Shown here piece after piece: positions 28,598 through 37,955 of a stretch of 64,000 bases of DNA. This stretch comes from Acinetobacter sp. ANC 3813 (GTDB taxonomy: Bacteria > Pseudomonadota > Gammaproteobacteria > Pseudomonadales > Moraxellaceae), in NCBI RefSeq assembly GCF_002135435.1, contig NZ_NEGK01000003.1:248001-312000 (forward strand), in the 5' to 3' direction. Position 1 is the stretch's first letter. Each line of letters opens with the position of its first letter. A program made the position numbers and the translations under genes. The notes beneath the pieces were generated by a model, which was given only the letters and a program-made list of their open reading frames with translations, was not told the DNA's origin and did no database searches.

Positions 28598-29275
28598 ATG
28601 CGCGAAAATTCAACTATAACATTGCAGAAATCTTCAATGATTGACTTTCAGCTTTATCCTAAACATTTCATTGCATTTGCAATTCTTAGCTGCGCCATCA
28701 TCTTTGCAAGTATCAACCCGCTCGAATTTGACTCCTATTTACTGCATCAGGCAGGCACAGTCATTATGCTGGCCGTATTGATTATCTGTGTATATAAAAT
28801 TGGACTGTCATTCACCAGCTTTTGCCTGTATTTAAGCTTTTTACTGGTTCATGTGACGGCAGCGCATTATCTTTATTCTTATGTTCCTTACAACGAATGG
28901 ACTCAACAGCTGTTTGGATTCAGCCTAAATGAGAAAATGGGCTGGACGCGCAATATGTTTGACCGATTTGTACATCTTGCTTATGGATTATTACTCTACC
29001 CTTTTTTCTTGCGCTTATTTCAAGTCTGGCTGCCGAGCCTAACACCCAAAGCACTGTTTCTGCTGGTTGTACAATTCGTAATGGCAAGCAGCCTATTTTA
29101 TGAATGGATCGAATGGCTGTTGGCAATTGGCCTGTCTCCAGATGATGCTGAAAAATACAACGGCCAGCAAGGCGACATTTGGGATGCGCATAAAGATATG
29201 CTGCTGGCAACGCTTGGAGCGATGGTGACTGGCGCTATTTGCTTAGTGAAATCTAACCCGTCTAAATCGTATTAG
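28598..29275 (+). CDS. DUF2238 inner-membrane protein (YjdF-like)
   Basis: The 225-residue membrane protein has six predicted helices. It carries the family's charged loops: VTAAHYLYSYVPYNEW, WTRNMFDRFVHLAYGLL, and near the end GDIWDAHKDMLLATLGA. These match DUF2238 (PF09997; E. coli YjdF). The function of the family is not known. The His/Asp-containing loops on one side of the membrane suggest metal binding or catalysis (inference). ATG at 28598 has a poor ribosome-binding site; ATG at 28637 is an alternative. Confidence 0.8.
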   Translation: MRENSTITLQKSSMIDFQLYPKHFIAFAILSCAIIFASINPLEFDSYLLHQAGTVIMLAVLIICVYKIGLSFTSFCLYLSFLLVHVTAAHYLYSYVPYNEWTQQLFGFSLNEKMGWTRNMFDRFVHLAYGLLLYPFFLRLFQVWLPSLTPKALFLLVVQFVMASSLFYEWIEWLLAIGLSPDDAEKYNGQQGDIWDAHKDMLLATLGAMVTGAICLVKSNPSKSY

Positions 29276-29300
29276 CCACAAACAGTGTTGAGCTAAACTC

Positions 29301-29732
29301 TTAATTCAGCTCATTTAGCCATCGAATCAAAACTGAATCCTGCATCTGCGGATTCAGTTTCCGATCATAATATTCAAAGCAATGCTTAGTCCCCGCAGGC
29401 GATTTTTGCAGATCATCCTCAATGCGAAAATGCCGTGAATATTCCAAGTGATCGACTACAATTTCTACCCGCTCAAAAGGCTGTCTTTTATTTTTGTTGC
29501 CGCTGCTCATATAGTTTTGATAACCCACAATTGTCCCACAAGCTTGAGAACGAATTACTGTCTGCTGTGCCGAATAATAAAAATAGCCCACCAACAGCGC
29601 CATTGCAGGGCCAAATAGCATGGCATACTGCTTCGGCACAGATGTTTGAGCACTGCGAACATACAGCACATACACCCAAGGCCAAACAATCAGGCAAATT
29701 ACACCAGCTAAAATAAACAGCAGTGACATCAT
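29301..29732 (-). CDS. Hypothetical membrane protein, paralogue A
   Basis: The 143-residue protein has two N-terminal membrane helices (LLFILAGVICLIVWPWVYVLY and a second near residue 45) followed by a soluble domain of about 80 residues with IRSQACG, FERVEI, SRHFRIEDD and KHCFEYYDRK. The upstream neighbour encodes a protein of the same plan, so this is a local duplication. Function unknown. ATG ATG at the start makes the first codon ambiguous by one. Confidence 0.6.
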   Translation of the reverse strand: MMSLLFILAGVICLIVWPWVYVLYVRSAQTSVPKQYAMLFGPAMALLVGYFYYSAQQTVIRSQACGTIVGYQNYMSSGNKNKRQPFERVEIVVDHLEYSRHFRIEDDLQKSPAGTKHCFEYYDRKLNPQMQDSVLIRWLNELN

Positions 29733-29766
29733 GTGTTTACTTTTCGCGCCACATCGGTCGAATACA

Positions 29767-30183
29767 CTATCGATCTATCCATTTTAAAATTTTAGATTCA
29801 GCCAAATCTGGGAATTTAAACTTATCTAAATATTCAAAGCAGACATGATCGCCTCTCTGCTTTCGCTCAATACTTTCATCAAAACGCAGGTGCCGATTAT
29901 ATTTTCGACCTTCAAATAAAATTGTAATCCGCTCAAAATAATCATGCTTAATTGAATACGTCTTATAAAACTGTACTACACCGCATGCTTGTGACGGTAA
30001 AATCACTTTTTCTTCTTTTAAATATGCAGCTAAGACCAAAATTAAACAGCCCGGCAATAATGCAAAATACGAAAAAGTATCCCGATAATTTTTATCCGTT
30101 AACTTCGGTACGATAAAGATTATCGTCAAAAATGGGATCATCATTAAACTGAGCAGCCCAATCAAAACCATAAAGCTAAACAT
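29767..30183 (-). CDS. Hypothetical membrane protein, paralogue B
   Basis: The 138-residue protein has the same architecture as the next gene downstream: two membrane helices, then LPSQACGVV, YFERITILFEGRKYNRHLRFDE and HVCFEYLDKF, ending in KWIDR. The conserved core is S-Q-A-C-G, F-E-R and C-F-E-Y, with two cysteines. GGGGGG seven bases before the ATG is a strong ribosome-binding site. A 34-base gap suggests cotranscription with paralogue A. Confidence 0.62.
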   Translation of the reverse strand: MFSFMVLIGLLSLMMIPFLTIIFIVPKLTDKNYRDTFSYFALLPGCLILVLAAYLKEEKVILPSQACGVVQFYKTYSIKHDYFERITILFEGRKYNRHLRFDESIERKQRGDHVCFEYLDKFKFPDLAESKILKWIDR

Positions 30184-30381
30184 GCTTATCCCCCCCTTAG
30201 ACTTTATTCAAAGCTCAAGCCACTGTGTAATCTGTGAACTTTTTAAATGTGAATATTGATATCGCTCATAAAACCGAAAAATAGAAGAAAAAAATAACCC
30301 GAATATAATCAAAAAATTAGACTTTATTTAGTCAATATGTTTGCTCAACATCAAATTTAACACATGACTAAAAGTTTCAAT

Positions 30382-30409
30382 AAAAAAGGCTCACCGAAGT
30401 GAGCCTTAA
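30382..30409 (-). terminator. Terminator of sohB
   Basis: On the minus strand AAGGCTCAC-TTCG-GTGAGCCTT is followed by a T-run. Confidence 0.9.
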
Positions 30410-30430
30410 CTACTTTATAACAATAAAGTT

Positions 30431-31393
30431 TTAGAGTTTTGGATCACGCAGCTGCACCAAACTTGCATTTGCTTTGCTCAGTGATTCCATCACTTTTGAC
30501 ATGACTGCTGGCACCAGTGAATCTGCAATTTGCGCCGCCTGCAGACCCAACTTTTCGCCTAAAGTCGGTTTTTTTCGCGTTTCTATTACATATACATCGT
30601 GCTGCTGCAATAGACTTAATAAGAATTCATCTGAAGTTTTCAGCTGATCCACCAAGTTTAAATCCAGCGCATCTTTCCCATACCAGTGCTCACCCGTCGC
30701 TACTTTTTCTACATTCAGTTTTGGACGGTATTTTTCTACAAAGTGCTTAAATAGCTCATGGGTCTGCTGCAGCTCTTCTTCAAACTTCGCTTTGCCTTCT
30801 GCTGTATTTTCACCAAACATGGTTACAGTCCGCTTGAATTGACCCGCGGTATACAGCTCAAAATCAATATGCTTTTCTTTTAGTAACCGGTTAAAGTTCG
30901 GCACTTGCGCAACCACGCCAATTGAACCCACAACCGCAAACGGCGCAGAGACAATCTCAGAGGCAATACAAGCCATCATATACCCGCCGCTAGCAGCCAC
31001 TTTGTCTACACAAATGGTGAGATGAAAACCTGCATCACGCAAACGTACCAGCTGCGCAGCTGCTAAACCATAACCATGCACCATACCGCCTGGGCTTTCA
31101 AGTCGAACCACTACACGGTCACGGCCAGATTTTGCAGTGGCTAAAATCAAGGTAATTTCTTCACGCAATTGCTCTACAGCAGAGGCTGCTGTATCACCTT
31201 TAAAATCCAAAACATAAATTTTTTGACTATTTTTCTTACGCGCACGGGCTTCTTTTGCAAGCTGCTGCGTCAGTTGAAAAAATTCTAATTTAGACCCTGC
31301 AGACTGAGCCATTTTTTTTCGCTGCTCATTAATTCGCGCATTCAGATGATGAATACGAATCTCGGCAGGCAGTTTAGACGTATGAAATAACAT
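30431..31393 (-). CDS. sohB: S49 family serine peptidase SohB
   Basis: A signal-peptide-peptidase-like protease of 320 residues. It contains RLESPGGMVHGYG, the catalytic serine region KVAASGGYMMA and APFAVVGSIGVVAQVPNFNRLL, all close to E. coli SohB; YTAGQFKRTVTMFGEN holds the likely catalytic lysine. Unlike E. coli SohB (349 residues), it lacks the N-terminal membrane helix: the first 60 residues are charged and helical instead. So it may be cytoplasmic or associate peripherally. Monocistronic. Confidence 0.9.
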   Translation of the reverse strand: MLFHTSKLPAEIRIHHLNARINEQRKKMAQSAGSKLEFFQLTQQLAKEARARKKNSQKIYVLDFKGDTAASAVEQLREEITLILATAKSGRDRVVVRLESPGGMVHGYGLAAAQLVRLRDAGFHLTICVDKVAASGGYMMACIASEIVSAPFAVVGSIGVVAQVPNFNRLLKEKHIDFELYTAGQFKRTVTMFGENTAEGKAKFEEELQQTHELFKHFVEKYRPKLNVEKVATGEHWYGKDALDLNLVDQLKTSDEFLLSLLQQHDVYVIETRKKPTLGEKLGLQAAQIADSLVPAVMSKVMESLSKANASLVQLRDPKL

Positions 31394-31554
31394 ATAAATT
31401 CTTTACTCTAATAGAGGCAGGCTTGTTTCTTAGATTAGGTCAATGAGAGTATTTTTCAATAGCATTCAGTAATCTTATTATTGGCGCACCAGCCTATTGC
31501 ATTGAAGAACCTGTCATCGAATAGACAGTAAGCCAGATTTACAGCATACACAAT

Positions 31555-31586
31555 AAAAAACAGAGCCATAAGGCTCTGTTTTTTAT
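31555..31586 (-). terminator. Terminator of the pst operon
   Basis: The stem AACAGAGCC / GGCTCTGTT has an ATAA loop and flanking A/T runs, directly past pstB. Confidence 0.85.
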
Positions 31587-31611
31587 TTTCAGATTAGCAT
31601 TTAAAACAAAA

Positions 31612-32538
31612 TTAACCGAAACGCCCTGTAATATAAGCTTCAGTCAGCTGGTGATCTGGCTGCGTAAATACTTTTTCAGTCGAGTTCACTTCAATCAAAT
31701 CACCCAAATGGAAGTAAGCGGTACGGTCAGAAACACGTGCTGCCTGCTGCATAGAGTGCGTTACGATTGCAATGGTATATTGATTAGACAACTCTGAAAT
31801 CAGCTCTTCCACTTTTGCTGTCGCAATCGGGTCTAGCGCCGAACATGGCTCATCCATCAAGATCACTTCTGGGCTGACCGCAATAGTACGCGCAATACAT
31901 AAACGCTGCTGTTGACCGCCAGAAAGGCCTGTGCCCGGCTGGCTTAAACGGTCTTTCACTTCATCCCACAGACCCGCTTTACGCAGGCTGTTTTCTACAA
32001 TCTCTTCCATGTCATATTTATCACGCGCAAGACCATGCAGTTTCGGTCCATAAGCAACGTTGTCAAAAATAGACTTTGGAAATGGGTTCGGTTTTTGGAA
32101 TACCATGCCCACTTGAGCGCGCAGCAGTACCACATCTAGGTTCGGGTCATAGATGTCTTGATTGTCCAGCATCACCTTGCCTGTCACTCGGCAAGTATCA
32201 ATGGTGTCATTCATACGGTTTAAGGTACGTAAGAAAGTCGATTTACCGCAGCCAGACGGCCCAATAAATGCGATGACTTCATTCTCATACACCTGCAAAT
32301 CAATGCCTTTGATCGCTTCAGCTTCGCCATAATACACATGCACATCTGAAGTGCTGAGTTTTACATTCTTGGATTTTTCGTCTTTTTTAGAATGCTGCTG
32401 TGTATCAAACTGCGATACAAATGAAGTCGTAGTTTGCTTTTGAGCATCCGAAGAAGCTGTAAAATTTGTTTGCTCTGGATTCACTGATTTATCCTGACCT
32501 AAGGAATTTGTTTTAGATGTTGCCGTTGCAGTATTCAT
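31612..32538 (-). CDS. pstB: Phosphate ABC transporter ATP-binding protein PstB
   Basis: The ATPase of the high-affinity phosphate importer. Walker A is GPSGCGKST, the signature is LSGGQQQR, and Walker B is [13 protein letters not shown]. The 308 residues include a Ser/Thr/Gln-rich N-terminal extension of about 50 residues before the ATPase core (E. coli PstB is 257). Last gene of pstS-pstC-pstA-pstB, 13 bases after pstA. phoU, which often follows pstB, is not here. Confidence 0.97.
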   Translation of the reverse strand: MNTATATSKTNSLGQDKSVNPEQTNFTASSDAQKQTTTSFVSQFDTQQHSKKDEKSKNVKLSTSDVHVYYGEAEAIKGIDLQVYENEVIAFIGPSGCGKSTFLRTLNRMNDTIDTCRVTGKVMLDNQDIYDPNLDVVLLRAQVGMVFQKPNPFPKSIFDNVAYGPKLHGLARDKYDMEEIVENSLRKAGLWDEVKDRLSQPGTGLSGGQQQRLCIARTIAVSPEVILMDEPCSALDPIATAKVEELISELSNQYTIAIVTHSMQQAARVSDRTAYFHLGDLIEVNSTEKVFTQPDHQLTEAYITGRFG

Positions 32539-32551
32539 ATCATGCTCTCAA

Positions 32552-33943
32552 TTACCAGCGGACTTCAAATTTCTTTCGTAACCAGATGGCTAAACTGTTT
32601 AAGCCAATCATGAGCGCAAGAAGTACAATAATGGCAGCCGCGGTACGGCCTTCAAAGAAGTTGCGCAGTTCATTGCCTTGCCATAAGAAAATCTGTACAG
32701 GCAAAGCCGTAGACTGATCTAATGGTGTTGCCGGCACACTCGCTACAAATGCGCTCATGCCGATTAAAAGCAATGGAGCTGTTTCACCTAAAGCTTGCGC
32801 TACACCAATAATCGCGCCCGTTAAAATACCAGGCAGCGCCAATGGCAGCACATGGTGGAATACGGTTTGCAAGCGTGATGCGCCCAAGCCTAAAGCGGCT
32901 TGACGGATCGATGGCGGCACGGCTTTTAAAGATGCGCGCGTGGTAATAATCACCGTAGGCAACGTCATCAAGCTGAGTACCAAGCCGCCCACGAGCGGAG
33001 CTGACAGCGGCAGATGCATCCAGCCAATAAAGATAGACGCGCCCAGCAAACCAAACACAATTGATGGAACAGCAGCCAAGTTATTGATATTGACTTCAAC
33101 CACATCAGTAATCCAGTTTTTAGGCGCAAACTCTTCCAAGTAAATGGCCGATGCGACACCAATTGGAATCGAGATAATGATCACGATCATCATCATGAAC
33201 AGAGAGCCCATGAATGCGCCCGCCAGACCTGATGTTGCAGGTGAGCTGCGTGAGTCTGGATTGCTAAAAATGCTGGTATTAAAACTATTCGTGATAATGC
33301 CTTGCGCTTTCAGCTGATCCGCCAATTGGCGAACTTCAGGACTTAACTGCTGCTGTTCATCCGGTAAAGAACGGTCAATATTTCCTGCCAGCCAGACGTC
33401 AACATTGGCATCTGCCAGAATCTTAATATCCTGCTGTTTACCCACCAAAGATGGATCTGCAAACACCATGTCACGCAAGCGGTAGGCTTCAGAACTGGTA
33501 TACAGTGAGGTTAAATCATCACGCTTAGATTCCAATGCTTTATCTTTGGCAATCAGGCCGTTTGCAAGCAGAGCATCCCAATCCACCATGCCCATATCAG
33601 TTTGCCAAGCCACGTAGCGCTCTTGATAGTGTGCAGGAGACTCGCCAGCTTTTTGCAAAGGTTTTGGCCCAGCAGTAATAATGGCTGGATCAAAATATAC
33701 AGGCACTGTCATGCTGCTTTGCCAAAATGATGGCAAGCCTTTAATTAAAATGCTTCCAAACAGCAGCGCAACAAAAAATAAGCCTGTGATGACTGCAGAG
33801 AAACCGAAGAATTTAAATACTTTTTCTTTACGGTGACGCTTCGATAATGAGCTTTCAATGGTCTTCTTACGTTTTTCGCGTAATTCAGCCGCAGCTCGAG
33901 GATCTAAAACCGGATCCATAGATGATGTGTTTGAAGTACTCAT
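32552..33943 (-). CDS. pstA: Phosphate ABC transporter permease PstA
   Basis: The inner-membrane permease of 463 residues, long form. One N-terminal helix is followed by a periplasmic segment of about 170 residues (about 75-245), and then the usual permease core with SIPIGVASAIYLEEFAP, the EAA-type loop (AALGLGASRLQT) and GVAQALGETAPLL. Long PstA/PstC of this type also occur in Pseudomonas. The ATG overlaps the pstC stop (TAATG), which implies coupled translation. Confidence 0.95.
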   Translation of the reverse strand: MSTSNTSSMDPVLDPRAAAELREKRKKTIESSLSKRHRKEKVFKFFGFSAVITGLFFVALLFGSILIKGLPSFWQSSMTVPVYFDPAIITAGPKPLQKAGESPAHYQERYVAWQTDMGMVDWDALLANGLIAKDKALESKRDDLTSLYTSSEAYRLRDMVFADPSLVGKQQDIKILADANVDVWLAGNIDRSLPDEQQQLSPEVRQLADQLKAQGIITNSFNTSIFSNPDSRSSPATSGLAGAFMGSLFMMMIVIIISIPIGVASAIYLEEFAPKNWITDVVEVNINNLAAVPSIVFGLLGASIFIGWMHLPLSAPLVGGLVLSLMTLPTVIITTRASLKAVPPSIRQAALGLGASRLQTVFHHVLPLALPGILTGAIIGVAQALGETAPLLLIGMSAFVASVPATPLDQSTALPVQIFLWQGNELRNFFEGRTAAAIIVLLALMIGLNSLAIWLRKKFEVRW

Positions 33944-35322
33944 TAGTCGTATTGCTCACGGTATTTGCGCACAATGTACAGCGCAACAATGTTTAAACCT
34001 AAGGTAATCACAAACAAGGTTAATCCCAGTGCAAATGCCACCAGCGCTTGCGGGCTAGCAAAATCAGTATCACCTGTTAGCTGGTTAACAATGGTAATGG
34101 TCACTGTAGAAATCGCTTCAAGCGGGTTGGCATGCAGCAGCGGACTGTTGCCGGCAGCGAGAACCACAATCATGGTTTCACCTATGGCACGTGAAGCAGC
34201 CAGCAAAAATGCGCCAATAATACCTGGCAACGCCGCTGGTACAACCACCTGACGAATCGTTTCTGATTTGGTTGCGCCAAGGCCTAATGAACCATCACGC
34301 AGTGAACGCGGCACTTGGGTAATAATGTCATCCGACAGTGAAGACACAAATGGAATGATCATAATCCCCATCACGAAACCAGCCGTAAGTGCGCTTGTCG
34401 CATTGATGTCCAAGCCAATATAAGCACCCAGCTGTTTAATAAACGGGCCAATAATCATTAAAGCAAACACGCCGTAAACGATGGTCGGAATACCCGCTAG
34501 AATCTCGATAGCAGGTTTTGCCCATGAACGGAAGCTTGGTTTTGCATATTCAGCAAGATAAATCGCAATCATTAAACCGACAGGAACCGCAACCAGCAGT
34601 GCAATACCGCTGACCATCAAGGTCCCCCAAAGCAAAGGAAGCAAACCATAGCTGCCTTCTGCATTGCCTGATGTACTGAAACCTGGGTTCCACTCTGTAC
34701 CAAAGAAGAAATCTAGCGGGCTGACAAAGCTGAAGAACCGCATCGCTTCACTGAACATCGACATCACAATGCCAATCGTAGTGAGGATCGCAACACCAGA
34801 ACACAGCGCCAAAGCGACATTAATGACTTTTTCTACTTGGTTGCGGGCACGGAACTGTTTAGCCACACGGCTTTTCGCCCATACCAAGCCAATGAGCGCA
34901 GCACAGATCACCACCGCCAATTTGGCAAATGAAGCAATGTTTTCAAATTTTGCCAGCTGATTTGCCGCAGCAGTTTCATATGCTGCTGGCTGATCACTAA
35001 CACCAAAGCCTGAAGCAATCGCCTGTACACGATCAATCAACACACTGGTACTCGCAGGATCCAGTGTTGCTTTTATTTGTGCAGGGACACTGTCAAGTAC
35101 CACATGCTTTAAAATGCTGGGCTCAACAATATTCCAAACAATCAAAATTAAAAAAGCAGGGATACCGCACCAAAGTGCAACCAGCGCGCCATAATAGCCT
35201 GGACGCGAATGCAGCAATGCAGAATTATTTCCCTTGCCTGCCATCTTCCGGCTTTTGGTTAAGCCTATTTGGTAGGCGATGGCAATAATCGCCAGCAGTA
35301 CACCTATAAGGAGCAGATTCAT
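33943..35322 (-). CDS. pstC: Phosphate ABC transporter permease PstC
   Basis: The 459-residue partner permease of PstA. Extra N-terminal helices and a soluble loop precede the core. The core has VPVGLMIAIYLAEYA, the EAA-type loop with LGLGATKSETIRQVV, and SRAIGETMIVVLAAG. A GGAG ribosome-binding site precedes the ATG. Overlaps pstA by one base; 100 bases after pstS. Confidence 0.95.
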   Translation of the reverse strand: MNLLLIGVLLAIIAIAYQIGLTKSRKMAGKGNNSALLHSRPGYYGALVALWCGIPAFLILIVWNIVEPSILKHVVLDSVPAQIKATLDPASTSVLIDRVQAIASGFGVSDQPAAYETAAANQLAKFENIASFAKLAVVICAALIGLVWAKSRVAKQFRARNQVEKVINVALALCSGVAILTTIGIVMSMFSEAMRFFSFVSPLDFFFGTEWNPGFSTSGNAEGSYGLLPLLWGTLMVSGIALLVAVPVGLMIAIYLAEYAKPSFRSWAKPAIEILAGIPTIVYGVFALMIIGPFIKQLGAYIGLDINATSALTAGFVMGIMIIPFVSSLSDDIITQVPRSLRDGSLGLGATKSETIRQVVVPAALPGIIGAFLLAASRAIGETMIVVLAAGNSPLLHANPLEAISTVTITIVNQLTGDTDFASPQALVAFALGLTLFVITLGLNIVALYIVRKYREQYD

Positions 35323-35422
35323 GTATTCTCCACCGTTTTTTCAATTTTCATTCTTTGAAAAAACATTTTCTTTGCAAAAGGCCAAAGGCAGGTTATCCCT
35401 GCCCTCAGCTTATTGTTCAATC

Positions 35423-36448
35423 TTATTTAACCGCTTTGCCTGCTTTAAAGTCTGCTAGAACTTTAGCGCGTTCTTTGTCAGACATAGAAATCAGACCAGA
35501 TTTTTCCAATTTAGAACCTTTGCCTGATACTTTCTTGCTCAAGAAGAACTCAGTGAACTGTGGCAAGCCTTTAATTGATTTTAAGTGTTCGCCTTTCACG
35601 TAGAAGAACAATGGACGTGAAACTGGGTATGAACCGTTCAGAATCGTTTTCTCTGAAGGCGCTACATTATTCACTGTTGCTACACGTAATTTATCGCGGT
35701 TTTGGTCATAGAAACCTAGACCAAATACACCTACTGCGCTTGGAGAAGTTTTTAAGCGAGCCAGTGTTTCTGTGTAATCGCCAGAAATTTCGATCACACG
35801 GCCATCTTTACGGAAAGTTGAACATGCTTTTTTCTGAGCGTCTTTGTCTAATTTTGCGTAAGCTTCATAAGTTTCGCAGCCCGCATCAACCATTTTTTCT
35901 TGGAACACTTCACGTGTACCGTGGTTAGATGCTGGAATCACTAAAGTGATTGGCTCATTTGGCAATGATTTATCAATTTGGTTCCAGCGGGTATATGGGT
36001 TAGGCACCATTTTACCGTTTGATGGAAGCTCTGCAGCTAAAGCAGCAAATACATGCTGTGGACGCAGTTTAAATGCAGCTTTATGCGAGTTTGACGCAAA
36101 TACAATGCCGTCATAACCGATTTTAATTTCTAAAACTTGATTAACGCCTGCTTTTTTACATGCAGCTAACTCAGTGTCTTTAATCTTACGAGATGCGTTT
36201 GCAATATCAATGGTATTGTCGCCTACACCATTACAAAATTGCTTCAAGCCGCCAGACGTACCGCCAGAGCCAACGACAGGCGCTTTAAATTGCGGGAAAG
36301 TATTGCCAAACTCTTCTGCAACAATACTTGCATAAGGCAATACTGTTGAAGAACCAGCGATTTGAATTGTGTCACGTGCTGCGTTTGCAGTTGTTGCAGC
36401 CGCTGCCCCAGTTAATGCCAAAGCAAGTGCGATGTTATTAAAGCGCAT
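35423..36448 (-). CDS. pstS: Periplasmic phosphate-binding protein PstS
   Basis: The 341-residue substrate-binding protein has a signal peptide (ending TTANA). The phosphate-binding loop is IAGSSTVLPYA, then VGSGGTSGG and SNHGTREVF, which belong to the PstS fold of the Pseudomonas-like SphX/PstS branch. First gene of the operon; GAGAG before the ATG. Its upstream region carries an array of Pho-box heptamers, so it should be the main phosphate-starvation-induced gene. Confidence 0.96.
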   Translation of the reverse strand: MRFNNIALALALTGAAAATTANAARDTIQIAGSSTVLPYASIVAEEFGNTFPQFKAPVVGSGGTSGGLKQFCNGVGDNTIDIANASRKIKDTELAACKKAGVNQVLEIKIGYDGIVFASNSHKAAFKLRPQHVFAALAAELPSNGKMVPNPYTRWNQIDKSLPNEPITLVIPASNHGTREVFQEKMVDAGCETYEAYAKLDKDAQKKACSTFRKDGRVIEISGDYTETLARLKTSPSAVGVFGLGFYDQNRDKLRVATVNNVAPSEKTILNGSYPVSRPLFFYVKGEHLKSIKGLPQFTEFFLSKKVSGKGSKLEKSGLISMSDKERAKVLADFKAGKAVK

Positions 36449-36539
36449 TCTGATCTCTCATATTTGATACAGTTTAGGAGTACGCCACTTTTTATTCAGT
36501 TTTGTACTTATTTCGATAACTGCATTTTGAGTTTAGAGT

Positions 36540-36591
36540 ATGACAAATAGGTTACAACCATGTGACACTTTCATGATGTTTCATGACAGTC
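36540..36591 (-). promoter_or_regulatory. Array of PhoB-binding heptamers (Pho boxes) upstream of pstS
   Basis: On the minus strand heptamers spaced by 11 bases read CTGTCAT, CATCATG, TGTCACA, TGTAACC and TGTCATA, separated by AT-rich 4-mers. This is the classic PhoB half-site rhythm (consensus CTGTCAT). It lies about 90-145 bases before the pstS ATG, where PhoB would act in place of a -35 element. Confidence 0.8.
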
Positions 36592-36991
36592 AATAAATCA
36601 CAACACAAATTAAATTTAGCCTACAAATTTTTGAGAAAACCTTGATATCTTCACCATACTAATACAATAGATGCATCATATAATTATCCTATTTTTAGAA
36701 AAATAAATGATTAGCTATAGACTTTTATTATTTTTTACTGAACATTCAAGTAAAAATATTATCTTATTATTTAATACAAAAAATTCATAAAACAAAACAT
36801 GCAGTTATAATTATTATACCTATCGTTAAAAAATATATTATATTTTTTCCATCTAAAAAACAGTATTTTCTTGGTCTTACGTTTGTATAAAAAAAGCATT
36901 GAAGCAAAAATACCACAGGTGTATAAATATTAACCAGTACAAAAATCATTCTAATTTATAACAAATTTTAAAGTCAAAATGAGGGTTATGC
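36592..36991. other. AT-rich gene-free stretch between pstS and the outer-membrane cluster
   Basis: About 400 bases of strongly AT-rich sequence with no open frame worth calling. It should contain the promoter of the plus-strand cluster starting at 36992; several TATAAT-like hexamers are present (for example near 36803) but composition makes them unreliable. I see no clear operator. Confidence 0.45.
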
Positions 36992-37933
36992 ATGATTCAC
37001 AAACTTGCTTTTACGGTACTACTTACAATTGGCGGCTTTCAATCTGCTTTAGCTGTAGAAGGCGGCATTGGTCGTCCCATTACTGGGATGCAAGTTCAAC
37101 CACTCAACGGTTTATTGCCCATCGAAGAAGGCGGAGTACTTACCCTTTCAAGTATTTATTATGATGGAAACTTCGAACGCAGCCGTACGACACCGCTGAT
37201 TGGAAAAGTAACCGCCGGCTTAGATTACGGTGTTTCTTATAACTTGCTAAATGGCATTTTTGTTTGGAAAACCAATGAAAAGTGGAGCTTAGCAACCACT
37301 GTTGCAGCACCCGTACAACATACCAAAATTGGTGCTTACATTAACAACCGTGAATATGAAGAAAGCTCGACTAAAATTGGCGATGTCATGTTCTCACCGC
37401 TTATGTTGAACTATCACCTAAACCCAATCATGCATGCTTTATTCGGTGTCACATTTTATGCGCCAACGGGTAGCTATGACGTAGATGCCTTAGCCAATGC
37501 TGGCCAAAATACTTGGACAATTGTTCCCAATCTCGCATTTACAACCATTCTTCCCAAAATGAACGGCGAAATCACCGCCAATATGGCATATGAGTTCTAT
37601 AGCAAAAATGATGCAACCCAATATGAAAATGGCGACATTTTCCGTCTGGATTTATTAGGACTAAAACGCTTTGGTGAGTTAGGTGGAGATGGATTAGGCG
37701 TTGGCGCAGTATTTGGCTGGATTGAACAAACAACCGATGACAAAGGCCCTTTGGCAGATTTGATGAATGGCTTCAAAGGCAAATCGATGGGTGTTGGTCC
37801 AATTATCACTTATGACAAAAAACTGAGTAAAACAGCAGGAATATCTGCTTCATTACGAGGCGTATACGAATTTGATGTTAAAAATCGTCCTGAAGGTGAG
37901 GCATACCAATTTAGCTTAAATTATCAATACTAA
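36992..37933 (+). CDS. Outer-membrane beta-barrel protein (MetA-pathway-of-phenol-degradation family)
   Basis: The 313 residues have a signal peptide (ends SALA) and alternating amphipathic strands to a C-terminal FSLNYQY, an outer-membrane barrel ending. The pattern GGxGRPITGMQVQPLNG and the later TVVAPVQ-like, GDVMFSPLMLNYH and FYAPTGSYD segments fit the PF13557 family of barrels linked to degradation of aromatic and other hydrophobic compounds. Strong ribosome-binding site (GAGGG). First gene of a run of plus-strand genes with two barrels and two DUF1254 proteins. Confidence 0.78.
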   Translation: MIHKLAFTVLLTIGGFQSALAVEGGIGRPITGMQVQPLNGLLPIEEGGVLTLSSIYYDGNFERSRTTPLIGKVTAGLDYGVSYNLLNGIFVWKTNEKWSLATTVAAPVQHTKIGAYINNREYEESSTKIGDVMFSPLMLNYHLNPIMHALFGVTFYAPTGSYDVDALANAGQNTWTIVPNLAFTTILPKMNGEITANMAYEFYSKNDATQYENGDIFRLDLLGLKRFGELGGDGLGVGAVFGWIEQTTDDKGPLADLMNGFKGKSMGVGPIITYDKKLSKTAGISASLRGVYEFDVKNRPEGEAYQFSLNYQY

Positions 37934-37955
37934 TTTTAATAACAAGGACTTAGGC

